NCBI GenBank assembly: GCA_025935735.1
Contig: JAICUS010000036.1
Location: 1 to 19,638, forward strand
Direction: 5' to 3'
Length of the DNA: 19,638 nucleotides
Origin: Solirubrobacteraceae bacterium
Lineage (GTDB): Bacteria > Actinomycetota > Thermoleophilia > Solirubrobacterales > Solirubrobacteraceae
The notes beneath the pieces are model-generated. The model was not told where the DNA came from. It saw nothing but the letters and a program-made list of their open reading frames with translations, and ran no database searches. Below, in pieces: positions 1 through 6,854 of the stretch. A program made the translations under genes and the position numbers. The first letter of the stretch is position 1. Every line of letters starts with the position of its first letter.

Positions 1-2
1 AA

Positions 3-572
3 CATTCGCAGCTTTCCGAGAGCCAGGCGCGGGCGCTCGTCCGCCACGGCGCGGCGGTCGGGCTGCCCGTGCTCGTGCGGCTGCCCGAGCTCGACAAAGG
101 GCTCGTCAATCGGCTCCTCGAGGCGGGCGCTGCGGGCATCCAGCTCTCGACGGTCCGCCGGGTCGAGCAGATCGCCGGGCTGCGCAGCGCGACGGCCTAC
201 GCGCCCGCGGGCACGCGCTCGGTCTCGCTCGCGCACCCGCAGGCGGGATACGGCGGGACGCCGCTGGCGGAGTATCTGGCCGCCGTCGGCAGGCCGCTGG
301 TGGTCGCCCAGATCGAGACGGCCGAGACCGACGACCCGCTGGACGAGCTGATGGCCGCCGGGCCGGACGTGGCGTTCATCGGCACCACGGACCTGTCCGT
401 CGACCTCGGCCTGGACGCTTCACGCGTGCGCGCGCGCGTGGAGAAGATCGCGGAGGCGGCCGCGGCGGCCGGTGTGGCGCTCGGCGCGTTCGCGCTGGAC
501 GACGAGCGCGTGGGCTACCGGCTCGTCAACTCGGACCTCGCACTGTTGCGGGCGGCGGTGGCGAATGCCTGA
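3..572 (+). CDS. HpcH/HpaI-type aldolase (5' partial)
   Basis: The frame is open from base 3, so the true start lies upstream of the window; GTG at 69 is an internal valine. The family consists of class II, divalent-metal-dependent aldolases that split 4-hydroxy-2-oxo acids into pyruvate or oxaloacetate plus an aldehyde. Visible family hallmarks are 'LPVLVRLPE', the glycine-rich 'AGAAGIQLSTV' strand, 'QIETAE' with the metal-binding Glu, and 'FIGTTDLSVDLG' with the metal-binding Asp (Thr replaces the usual Pro before it). About 189 residues are present of a usual 250-270, so roughly the first quarter is missing. It overlaps the next gene by 8 nt (ATGCCTGA), which implies translational coupling. 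Its position before a P450 and LigAB suggests it does the last step of ring-fission product breakdown. That role is inferred from context; the substrate is unknown. Confidence 0.85.
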   Translation, partial: HSQLSESQARALVRHGAAVGLPVLVRLPELDKGLVNRLLEAGAAGIQLSTVRRVEQIAGLRSATAYAPAGTRSVSLAHPQAGYGGTPLAEYLAAVGRPLVVAQIETAETDDPLDELMAAGPDVAFIGTTDLSVDLGLDASRVRARVEKIAEAAAAAGVALGAFALDDERVGYRLVNSDLALLRAAVANA

Positions 573-1572
573 CCTCGCGGTCCAGCTCGGGCCGCTGCGG
601 CTCGTCAACCCGGTCATCTGCGGGTCGGGCGAGCACGTGGCGACGCGCGACGACATCGTCGCCGCCGTCGATGCCGGCGCCGCCGCGGTCGTGGCCAAGT
701 CCGCCAACGAGTCCGAGGCCGCGCGGCGGCAGTACGCGACCGTCGCCCAGGCGTTCATCGACGCCGAGCGCCGCCCGGTGGAGCCGACTGCCGCGGCGTC
801 GATCCTCAATCGCTCCGGCCTCGTGCCCGTGCCGTGGGACGAGTGGCTGGACACGCTCGCGCGAGCCGACGCGTACGCCCGCGAGCGCGACCGCTACGTC
901 GCCGCGAGCATCATCCCCGGCGACACCGCCGCGCTCGCGCAACTGGCCGGCGACGTCGAGGCCGCCGGGCTGCGCTGGCTGGAGCTCAACCTCTCCGCGC
1001 CGCACGCCCACGACGGGATCGCCGGCGCGGCCATCGAGCGCCCCGCCGCGGCCGAGCGCGCCGCCGAGCTGACCGGGATCGTCCGCGCCGCCACCGCGCT
1101 GCCGCTGTCGGTCAAGCTGGGGATCGAGCACCACGACGTCACCGGCCTCGCCGCCGCGGTACGCGAAGCCGGCGCCGACATCGTCGTGATGACCGGCCGC
1201 CACATGGGCTTCCTGCCGGACCTCCGGACGCGCCGGCCGGTGCTCGGCTCCTTCGGCGGCTACAGCGGCCCCTGGGCGCTCCCGCTCACCCTGCGCTGGG
1301 TGGCGAAGACCCGCCGCGTCCTTGACGCCCCGCTGGTGGCCACCAACGGCGTGCGCAGCGGCGGCGACGTCGCCCGTGCGCTGCTCGCCGGCGCGAGCGC
1401 CGTGCAGGTGGCGAGCAGCGTGATCGCCGAGGGACCGGCCGCGCTCACGCGCATGGTCGAAGAGCTGGAGCGCTACCTGGAGGAGCAGCTCCTCGACGCA
1501 GGAAAGATCGTCGGAGAGGCGGCGGATGCCGTGCTGGGCTACGAGGAGGCCGCGATGAAGGACGCCCGATGA
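565..1572 (+). CDS. Dihydroorotate dehydrogenase-like FMN protein lacking the catalytic Cys/Ser
   Basis: A 335-residue TIM-barrel flavoprotein of the dihydroorotate/dihydropyrimidine dehydrogenase family. ATG at 565 was chosen because it overlaps the aldolase stop and begins a typical N-terminus (MPDLAVQLGPLRLVNPVICG). FMN-site features are Lys45 (VAKSAN), Lys184 (SVKLG), the loop 'FGGYSG' and the C-terminal phosphate site 'TNGVRSGGDVARALLAGA'. In true dihydroorotate dehydrogenases the motif N-L/I-S-C-P-N (class 1) or N-I-S-S-P-N (class 2) supplies the catalytic base. Here it reads N-L-S-A-P-H (residues 142-147), so the base is Ala145. It therefore probably does not make orotate. It may reduce or oxidise a C-C bond in a ring-fission product, or do something else; the reaction is unknown. 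It is coupled to the P450 gene by an ATGA overlap. Confidence 0.8.
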   Translation: MPDLAVQLGPLRLVNPVICGSGEHVATRDDIVAAVDAGAAAVVAKSANESEAARRQYATVAQAFIDAERRPVEPTAAASILNRSGLVPVPWDEWLDTLARADAYARERDRYVAASIIPGDTAALAQLAGDVEAAGLRWLELNLSAPHAHDGIAGAAIERPAAAERAAELTGIVRAATALPLSVKLGIEHHDVTGLAAAVREAGADIVVMTGRHMGFLPDLRTRRPVLGSFGGYSGPWALPLTLRWVAKTRRVLDAPLVATNGVRSGGDVARALLAGASAVQVASSVIAEGPAALTRMVEELERYLEEQLLDAGKIVGEAADAVLGYEEAAMKDAR

Positions 1573-2738
1573 CCGTGGGGGCCGCGATCACGCTCGAGGA
1601 GCTCGAGCGCGACCCCTACCCGCTCTACGCGCAGCTGCGCGAGGACGAGCCGGTGTCGTATGTGGAGGCGGTCGGCCTGTGGCTGGTCACCCGCTGGGAC
1701 GACGTCAACACCGTCGACAAGACCCCGGACCTGTTCACCGGGGAGACCGAGCCGTCGACGCTCAACCGCACGTTCGGCAAGAACCTGCTCGGCTCCGAGG
1801 GCGCCTACCACGACCGGGTGCGCGCGGTGATCCAGCCCTGGTTCCGCACCAAGGCCATCGGCCACTTCCCGCAAGAGGTGATCGAGCCGATCGCCCGCGA
1901 GCTGCTGGCCGGTTTCAAGGACGCCGGCGAGGTGGACCTCGTCGAGAAGTTCTGCGAGCCGCTGTCGGTGCGCGTGCTGCGCCGCGCCACCGGCCTGAGC
2001 GACATCGACGACGACACGCTGCGCCGCTGGTTCCAGGGCCTGGCCGAGGGCGCGGCGAACTTCGAGGGCGACCCGGATCGGCAACGACTGGCCGACGCCA
2101 CCAGCCAAGAGGTCGACGAGACCATCGAGCCGATCCTGGAGCGGCTGCAAACCGCGCCCGACGACTCGCTGCTGTCGAGCATGGTCCACAGCCAGGGCCT
2201 GACCCGGGCGGAGATGAGCTCCAACCTCAAGGTGATGATCGTCGGTGGTCTGCAGGCCGTCTCGGACGCCATCGCCACCGCGGTCTGGGCGCTGCTGCTG
2301 CATCCCGACGCGCAGCAGCGCGTCCAACACGACCCCGAGCTGATCGCCCCCGCGGTGGAGGAGGCGCTGCGCTGGCACTCGCCCGTCGGCACCTCCACCC
2401 GCCAGACCACGCGCGACACCCAGCTCGCCGGCGTCGACCTCCCGCAGGGCGCGCTGATCGCCGCCGTGCTCTCCTCGGCCAACCGCGACCCGCGCCATTG
2501 GACCGACCCGGACAGCTTCGACCTCGACGCCCACCGCCGCCCGCACCTGGCCTTCAGCGCCGGCGCGCACGTGTGCGTGGGCGCGCTGCTGGCCCGGATG
2601 GAGTGCCGCACGGCGCTGCGCCTGCTGCTCGACGAGCTGCCCGGCCTGCGCCTGGACCCCGAGCGCCCGCCGGTGTTCGAGGGCTGGGAGTTCCGCTCGC
2701 CCCACCACCTGCACCTGCTGTTCGAAGGAGCCCGATGA
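1569..2738 (+). CDS. Cytochrome P450, GcoA-like (possible aromatic O-demethylase)
   Basis: A 389-residue soluble bacterial P450. The heme-binding loop is F329-S-A-G-A-H-V-C336-V-G with Cys336 as thiolate ligand; the ExxR motif is E265-A-L-R268; 'NRDPRHWTDPDSFDLD' is the usual meander. The I-helix reads G226-G-L-Q-A230 instead of the common (A/G)Gx(D/E)T, so the acid-alcohol pair that assists O2 activation is absent. From memory, GcoA (CYP255A guaiacol O-demethylase) also has an unusual I-helix (GAMQEP) and shares the 'CEPLSVR' region, 'AGVDLP' and the end 'GW.FR.P..LH', so this is the nearest relative I can name. No ferredoxin or reductase gene is adjacent, whereas gcoA is paired with gcoB. 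Its place directly before ligAB suggests it produces the catechol that LigAB cleaves. The family call is secure; the substrate is inferred. Confidence 0.93.
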   Translation: MTVGAAITLEELERDPYPLYAQLREDEPVSYVEAVGLWLVTRWDDVNTVDKTPDLFTGETEPSTLNRTFGKNLLGSEGAYHDRVRAVIQPWFRTKAIGHFPQEVIEPIARELLAGFKDAGEVDLVEKFCEPLSVRVLRRATGLSDIDDDTLRRWFQGLAEGAANFEGDPDRQRLADATSQEVDETIEPILERLQTAPDDSLLSSMVHSQGLTRAEMSSNLKVMIVGGLQAVSDAIATAVWALLLHPDAQQRVQHDPELIAPAVEEALRWHSPVGTSTRQTTRDTQLAGVDLPQGALIAAVLSSANRDPRHWTDPDSFDLDAHRRPHLAFSAGAHVCVGALLARMECRTALRLLLDELPGLRLDPERPPVFEGWEFRSPHHLHLLFEGAR

Positions 2739-3094
2739 CTGCCGCAACCGACGAGCTGACGCCCGACTACCTCGAGCGCCTGGCCCGGGTGGAGCCCAGA
2801 GACCTGCCGCCGGACCTCGACCTCTTCCACGAGCCCACGGCCACGCGCGGGATGCGGCTCAACAAGGCCGCCTACTCGCTCAAGCACGCCGACCAGCGCG
2901 AGTTGTTCGCCAGCGACGAGCAGGCCTGGATGGAGCAGTTCGGGCTCACCGAGCAGGAGCAGGACCTGATGCGCCGGCGCGACTGGATCGGGCTGTGGCG
3001 CGCCGGGATGTCGATCTACGTGATGGTCAAGCTCTCGGGCGTGACGGGCACGCCGCTGCCCGAGATCGGCCGGCAGATGAGGGAGGCGGGCTGA
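2735..3094 (+). CDS. ligA: Extradiol dioxygenase alpha subunit, LigA-like
   Basis: A 119-residue protein matching the small helical subunit of protocatechuate 4,5-dioxygenase. The LigA core is recognisable: 'LNKAAYSLKHADQRELF', then 'DEQAWMEQFGLTEQEQ', 'RRDWIGLWRAG' and 'YVMVKLSGV' before a short tail. LigA covers the active site of LigB and helps bind the substrate carboxylate. The start at 2735 overlaps the P450 stop (ATGA) and has a good ribosome site (AAGGAG, 2725-2730). The stop shares one base with the ligB start (TGATG). SYK-6 LigA is slightly longer (about 139 residues), mostly at the N-terminus. Whether the substrate is protocatechuate, gallate or another 3,4-dihydroxy aromatic acid cannot be read from this subunit. 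Confidence 0.9.
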   Translation: MTAATDELTPDYLERLARVEPRDLPPDLDLFHEPTATRGMRLNKAAYSLKHADQRELFASDEQAWMEQFGLTEQEQDLMRRRDWIGLWRAGMSIYVMVKLSGVTGTPLPEIGRQMREAG

Positions 3095-3942
3095 TGGCGC
3101 GCATCGTGGGTGGCATCGGGGCGTCGCACGCGCCGTCGATGGAGCACGTCTACGACGCCGGCGAGGACACGCGGCGCAACCAGGAGTGGGAGCCGCTGTT
3201 CGGCCCGTTCGCCGAGGTGTCGCAGTGGCTGGCCGAGCTCAAGCCCGACCGGCTGGTCGTCATCTACAACGACCACATGGACGAGTTCTTCCTGAACGCG
3301 TACCCGACGTTCGCGCTCGGGGTGGCGGACTCCTACCCGGTGGCCGACGAGGGCTTCGGCGCGCGCCCGTTCCCGCCGCTGCCGGGCGACGGCAAGCTCG
3401 GCTGGCACCTCGCCCGCTCGCTGGTGGCCGACGAGTTCGACCCGACGATCTGCCAGGAGCTCGAGGTCGACCACGGCGTCATCTCGCCGCTGCCGATGGT
3501 CGACTTCGCCGATGGCGAGGGGTGGCGGATCCCGATCGTCCCGCTCGCGGTCAACGTGATCCTGCACCCGCTGCCCACGCCGCGGCGCTGCTACAAGCTC
3601 GGCCAGGCGATCCGGCGGGCGATCCTCTCCTACCCCGAGGACCTGAGCGTCGTCGTGGTCGGCACCGGCGGGCTCTCGCACCAGCTGACCGGTCCGCGCT
3701 TCGGCGCGGTCACGCCCGATTGGGACAAGGAGTTCATGCGCATCCTGGCCGAGGACCCGGAGTCGCTGTGCGAGCTCACCCACGAGGACCTGATCAAGCG
3801 CGGCGGGACCGAGTCGGTCGAGGTCGTCAACTGGCTGGCCATGCGGGCCGCGCTGGGCGGCGACGCACAGCCGGTGGTGACGGCCTACTACCCGCACAAG
3901 ATCATGGGCTACGGCCTCCAGTCCTACGCGGTGGCGTCATGA
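3094..3942 (+). CDS. ligB: Extradiol dioxygenase beta subunit, LigB-like (class III, Fe(II))
   Basis: A 282-residue catalytic subunit of the protocatechuate 4,5-dioxygenase type, which opens the ring of a dihydroxy aromatic acid next to the diol. The two iron-ligand histidines fall at the positions used in Sphingobium LigB: His12 (GIGASHAPSM) and His61 (YNDHMDEFF). Glu243 (ESVEVVNW) matches the third ligand and His196 (GTGGLSHQLTGPR) the active-site His near residue 195. 'EVDHGVISPLPM', 'PLAVNVI' and 'HPLPTPRRCYKLG' also align. No key residue is missing, so the enzyme should be active. The ribosome site is GAGGGAGG at about 3079-3086. With LigA it forms the ring-cleavage step of this operon. 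No dehydrogenase for the expected semialdehyde product (LigC) is in the window. Confidence 0.94.
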   Translation: MARIVGGIGASHAPSMEHVYDAGEDTRRNQEWEPLFGPFAEVSQWLAELKPDRLVVIYNDHMDEFFLNAYPTFALGVADSYPVADEGFGARPFPPLPGDGKLGWHLARSLVADEFDPTICQELEVDHGVISPLPMVDFADGEGWRIPIVPLAVNVILHPLPTPRRCYKLGQAIRRAILSYPEDLSVVVVGTGGLSHQLTGPRFGAVTPDWDKEFMRILAEDPESLCELTHEDLIKRGGTESVEVVNWLAMRAALGGDAQPVVTAYYPHKIMGYGLQSYAVAS

Positions 3943-4835
3943 GCTCCGACCGCGTGGCCGACCTGCTGGAGGGCGCCGTCGACCTGCACGTGCACCCGGC
4001 GCCGTCGCCCATGCCCCGGCGCATGGACGGCGCGGAGGCCGCCCGCCTGGCCGGCGAGGCGGGCTTCGACTCGATCGTGGTCAAGTCCCACCACCACTCG
4101 ACCGTGATGGAGATCCTCGCGCTCGAGCAGGCCGGGGTCGACCACGGCGACGCGCGGCTGTTCGGCGGCATCGCGCTCAACGGCTCGGTGGGCGGGATCA
4201 ACCCGCACGCGGTCGACCTGGCGCTGAAGATGGGCGGCCGGATCGTCTGGTTCCCGACGATCGCCTCGGCGAACCACATCCGCCACCACGCAGCGCACCC
4301 GAACCTGAAGTTCCCGAAGCTGTCGATCCACCTCCAGCCCGAGGAGCCGATCGAGGTGATCGGCGAGGACGGCAAGCCGTTGCCCGAGGTCTACGCCGTG
4401 CTGGAGTCGATCAAGGAGCACGACGCGATCCTGGCCAGCGGCCACATGGCGCCGCACCAGATCACCGCGGTGTTCGAGGCGGCGCGCGAGATCGGCATCC
4501 GGCGCATGCTGGTCAACCACCCGAACTTCGTCATCGAGGCCACCTACGAGCAGGCGCGCCACTGGGCGCAGCTCGGCGCCTACATCGAGCACTCGCTGTG
4601 CATGTACGACGAGGAGTCCTCGTTCCACAACTGGGACCTGGACACGCTCACCGCCTGGATCGAGGCGGTCGGCCCGGAGCGCTCGACGCTCGCCTCCGAC
4701 CTCGGGCAGATGAACAACCCGCTGCCCACCGACTCGTTCCGCAAGATCGTCGGCCGGCTGGTGGAGCGCGGGATGCCCGACGACACGATCCGGACGATGG
4801 TGACCCGCAACCCGGCGGAGCTGCTCGGCGTGTGA
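3939..4835 (+). CDS. Amidohydrolase-like TIM-barrel protein (DUF6282-like)
   Basis: A 298-residue cytoplasmic protein with the metal-site layout of the amidohydrolase superfamily. These are His17-x-His19 (VDLHVHPAPS) on strand 1, 'VVKSHHHST' (a Lys that could be a bridging ligand, followed by His), 'LASGHMAPHQ', 'LVNHPNF' and a late Asp in 'LASDLGQMNNP'. I associate this pattern with proteins annotated DUF6282, which have no assigned reaction as far as I know. In 4,5-cleavage pathways two steps are done by amidohydrolase-fold enzymes, lactone hydrolysis by LigI and oxalomesaconate hydration by LigJ. A hydrolase, hydratase or decarboxylase acting on the LigAB product is therefore a reasonable inference, but it is unproven. 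Start ATG overlaps the ligB stop (ATGA); the stop overlaps the next GTG. Confidence 0.8.
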   Translation: MSSDRVADLLEGAVDLHVHPAPSPMPRRMDGAEAARLAGEAGFDSIVVKSHHHSTVMEILALEQAGVDHGDARLFGGIALNGSVGGINPHAVDLALKMGGRIVWFPTIASANHIRHHAAHPNLKFPKLSIHLQPEEPIEVIGEDGKPLPEVYAVLESIKEHDAILASGHMAPHQITAVFEAAREIGIRRMLVNHPNFVIEATYEQARHWAQLGAYIEHSLCMYDEESSFHNWDLDTLTAWIEAVGPERSTLASDLGQMNNPLPTDSFRKIVGRLVERGMPDDTIRTMVTRNPAELLGV

Positions 4836-5377
4836 GCGATCTCGAGCGGGCGGCCGAGGCCTGGATCGCCGGCTACTTCAACGAGCGCCACCTGCTGCGC
4901 ACGCGCGACTGGCTCGTGCGGCTGGACCCGGGGGCGAGCGAGGCGGCCAGGATCGCCGCGCTCACCCACGACATCGAGCGCCGCGTGCCGGGCGGACCGC
5001 GGCTGAACCCGCGCGAGCAGGCCTGGGACGACGCGACGTATCTGCGCGAGCACTCGCAGCGCAGCGCGCGGCTGGTGGGGGAGTGGCTGGGCGACTCGCC
5101 GCTGCGCCCCGAGGTCGAGCGGCTGATCGCGCACCACGAGACCGGCGGCGAGGGCGCCGAGATGCTCCAGGCCGCCGACTCGCTCTCGTTCCTGGAGGTC
5201 AACGCCGGCCGGGCGCGCGCGTGGGTCGAAGAGGGCCGCTGCGACGTCGCGCAGGCGCAGGCCAAGCTCGACTGGATGCGCGACCGCATCCGAGATATTC
5301 CGATCGCGCGGAACGAGGCCCGCCGGCTGCACAGGCACGCGACCGCGAAGCTGGCTCAGCGCAGCGAGTCGATGTAG
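4832..5377 (+). CDS. HD-domain protein, putative metal-dependent phosphohydrolase
   Basis: A 181-residue protein starting at GTG 4832, which overlaps the preceding stop (GTGA). It holds a full HD-type metal site in order: His20 (NERHLLRTRDW), His46-Asp47 (AALTHDIERR), His74 (REHSQRSA), His101-His102 (IAHHETGG) and Asp116 (AADSLSF). HD proteins with this spacing are usually phosphomonoesterases or phosphodiesterases acting on nucleotides or related metabolites. The start at 4832 gives a compact single domain with no signal peptide or membrane helix. It is the last gene of the operon, and its 3' end overlaps the convergent cytochrome gene by 22 nt (5356-5377). A role in aromatic breakdown is not obvious; it may be a housekeeping or regulatory passenger. 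The substrate is unknown. Confidence 0.8.
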   Translation: MSDLERAAEAWIAGYFNERHLLRTRDWLVRLDPGASEAARIAALTHDIERRVPGGPRLNPREQAWDDATYLREHSQRSARLVGEWLGDSPLRPEVERLIAHHETGGEGAEMLQAADSLSFLEVNAGRARAWVEEGRCDVAQAQAKLDWMRDRIRDIPIARNEARRLHRHATAKLAQRSESM

Positions 5378-5784
5378 GCCACGAGCTTGTGGGCGTCGGC
5401 GGCCGCGATGCTGCCCTTGGGGATCGAGCTGGTCATGACGCCCGGCTGGTAGCCGGCCACGATCTGCTTGTCGGGATCCTCGATCGAGTCGAGCAGGTAG
5501 GTGTCGTCCGCCTTGGCGGTCTTGCCGCCGGTCAGCTTGACCGTCGAGCCGGCCAGGCCCTTCCACGTCGGCCCCGTCCGCTTGGAGCCGTCGATCGAGT
5601 GACAGGCCTGGCAGCCCTTGGACGCGTAGAGCGCCTTGCCCTGCGCCGCGGCGCCGCCCGCGGCGGCGGCGGTCTTCGTGGCCGCCGGCGTCTTGGCCGG
5701 CGTGGGCGTGCTCGAGCTCGACCCGCCGCCTCCGCACCCGGCGGCGCAGGTCGCAAGCACAACCGTGAGCAAGAGGCTCCTCAC
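5356..5784 (-). CDS. Membrane-anchored class I cytochrome c (lipoprotein)
   Basis: A 142-residue exported heme protein. GTG at 5784 gives a short signal peptide (MRSLLLTVVLATCAAGC) with Cys13 or Cys17 as possible lipidation site, followed by a low-complexity Gly/Ser/Thr/Pro/Ala linker to about residue 47. The c-type heme motif is C58-Q-A-C-H62, with Met117 in 'GYQPGVMTS' as likely sixth ligand; 'GPTWKGLAGS' and a C-terminal 'KLVAYIDSLR' helix complete the fold, as in the cytochrome c domain of oxidase subunit II. It probably shuttles electrons outside the membrane to an oxidase. A weak -10-like AAGACT lies 7 nt upstream of the GTG, which would fit leaderless transcription. It converges on and overlaps the HD gene by 22 nt. 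A link to the P450 operon is not supported. Confidence 0.88.
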   Translation of the reverse strand: MRSLLLTVVLATCAAGCGGGGSSSSTPTPAKTPAATKTAAAAGGAAAQGKALYASKGCQACHSIDGSKRTGPTWKGLAGSTVKLTGGKTAKADDTYLLDSIEDPDKQIVAGYQPGVMTSSIPKGSIAAADAHKLVAYIDSLR

Positions 5785-5826
5785 GGTCCCGAGTCTTGCG
5801 CGCGCGTGTGGGCGCGCGATGAGGCG

Positions 5827-5839
5827 TAGGGTGCGCGGC
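5827..5839 (+). promoter_or_regulatory. Leaderless promoter of the alpha/beta hydrolase
   Basis: A TAGGGT -10 element (5827-5832, matching TANNNT) is followed by exactly 7 nt and then ATG at 5840, so transcription would begin at or next to the start codon. No good -35 is visible. The 55-nt divergent region also holds CGCGCGC (5799-5805) and GCGCGCG (5812-5818), an inverted repeat that may be an operator or just GC bias. Confidence 0.55.
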
Positions 5840-6853
5840 ATGGAGCACAAGATCTTCGCGCTGGGCGACTTCGCGCTGCAGAAGGGCGGCGCGGTCATCC
5901 CAGACGCCAAGCTCGGATACGTCACGCTCGGCGAGCTCAACGCCGCCAGGGACAACGTGGTCGTCTGCCCGACGTGGTTCACGGCCACGCCGTCGGACAC
6001 CGCGTTCTGGCTGACCGGGCCCGAGCGCGCGCTGAACCCGGAGCGCTGGTTCATCGTGATCCCCAACCACTTCGCCGCCGGCGTGTCGTCGTCGCCTTCC
6101 AACACCCCGTCACCGTTCGACCGCGGGCGGTTCCCGCGCGTGACGACCTACGACAACGTCGTCGCCCAGCACCGCCTGCTGACCGAGGAGCTCGGCGTCG
6201 AGCGCATCCGGCTGGTCTCGAGCTGGTCGATGGGTGCCTGCCAGAGCTACGCCTGGGCGGCGCTGCACCCCGAGATGGTCGACGCGATCGCGCCGATCTC
6301 CGGCTCGGCGCGCACCGCGAACTTCAACAAGGTCTTCCTCACCGGCAACATCCGGGCGATCACCGGCGACGCGAACTGGCAGGGCGGCTTCTACACCGCC
6401 GACGCGCCGCCGGTCAACGGCGTGCGCGCGATGGCGGCGCTCTACGCCGGCTGGGGCTTCTCCGAGCCGTTCTACCGCCAGGAGCTCTTCCGCGCGTTCG
6501 GCGCGGCCGACACGGACGAGTTCATCGAGCTCTTCTGGGACCAGTTCTTCCAGAAGTGCGACGCCAACGACCTGCTCGCGCAGATGTGGACGTGGAAGCA
6601 CAACGACCTCGGCGACCACCCGGAGTTCGCCGGCGACTTCGACGCCGCGCTGCGGGCGATCCGCGCGCGGACGATCGTCATCCAGGGCGAGACCGACAGC
6701 TACTTCCCGCCGGTCGACAGCGAGTACGAGGTCCAGACGATCCCGAACGCGGAGCTGCGGGTGATCCCCACGGTGTGGGGCCACCTCGCACCGTTCAACC
6801 CGGAGGACCAGTCGTTCATCGACGGGGCGATCGCGGAGCTATTGGCCGGCTGA
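5840..6853 (+). CDS. Alpha/beta hydrolase, MetX (homoserine acetyltransferase)-like
   Basis: A 337-residue protein with the MetX-type alpha/beta hydrolase fold. The nucleophile elbow is S-W-S130-M-G (MetX enzymes usually have G-x-S-M-G), the acid is Asp286 in 'GETDSYFPP', and the base is His315 in 'VWGHLAPF'. 'DNVVVCPTWFTATPSDTAFW' and 'NPERWFIVIPNHFAAG' are typical of the family's N-terminal half. Many family members outside methionine genes have unknown acyl-transferase or hydrolase activity, and nothing nearby is from methionine synthesis, so I do not call it metX. The start is ATG 5840, 7 nt after a TANNNT -10; upstream in-frame ATG 5819 and GTG 5831 are possible but fit less well. It ends 1 nt before the convergent permease gene. 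Given the neighbouring catabolic operon, a C-C or ester hydrolase role is possible but unsupported. Confidence 0.85.
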   Translation: MEHKIFALGDFALQKGGAVIPDAKLGYVTLGELNAARDNVVVCPTWFTATPSDTAFWLTGPERALNPERWFIVIPNHFAAGVSSSPSNTPSPFDRGRFPRVTTYDNVVAQHRLLTEELGVERIRLVSSWSMGACQSYAWAALHPEMVDAIAPISGSARTANFNKVFLTGNIRAITGDANWQGGFYTADAPPVNGVRAMAALYAGWGFSEPFYRQELFRAFGAADTDEFIELFWDQFFQKCDANDLLAQMWTWKHNDLGDHPEFAGDFDAALRAIRARTIVIQGETDSYFPPVDSEYEVQTIPNAELRVIPTVWGHLAPFNPEDQSFIDGAIAELLAG

Positions 6854-6854
6854 G

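Noticed and set aside
69..572. GTG at 69 as the true start of the aldolase
   Set aside because: Family sequence and the open frame continue upstream to base 3, and the N-terminal quarter of the fold would be missing.
5799..5818. CGCGCGC/GCGCGCG inverted repeat between the cytochrome c and hydrolase genes as an operator
   Set aside because: Alternating CG is self-complementary by nature and common in this DNA; there is no independent sign of binding.
4580..6070. Long minus-strand open frame across the amidohydrolase and HD genes
   Set aside because: Arg/Asp-rich composition with no family motif; it is the antisense shadow of GC-rich genes with clear motifs on the plus strand.
5840..6853. Calling the alpha/beta hydrolase homoserine O-acetyltransferase (metX)
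   Set aside because: The nucleophile elbow has Ser in place of the first Gly and no methionine-pathway gene is near, so only the fold and superfamily are supported.
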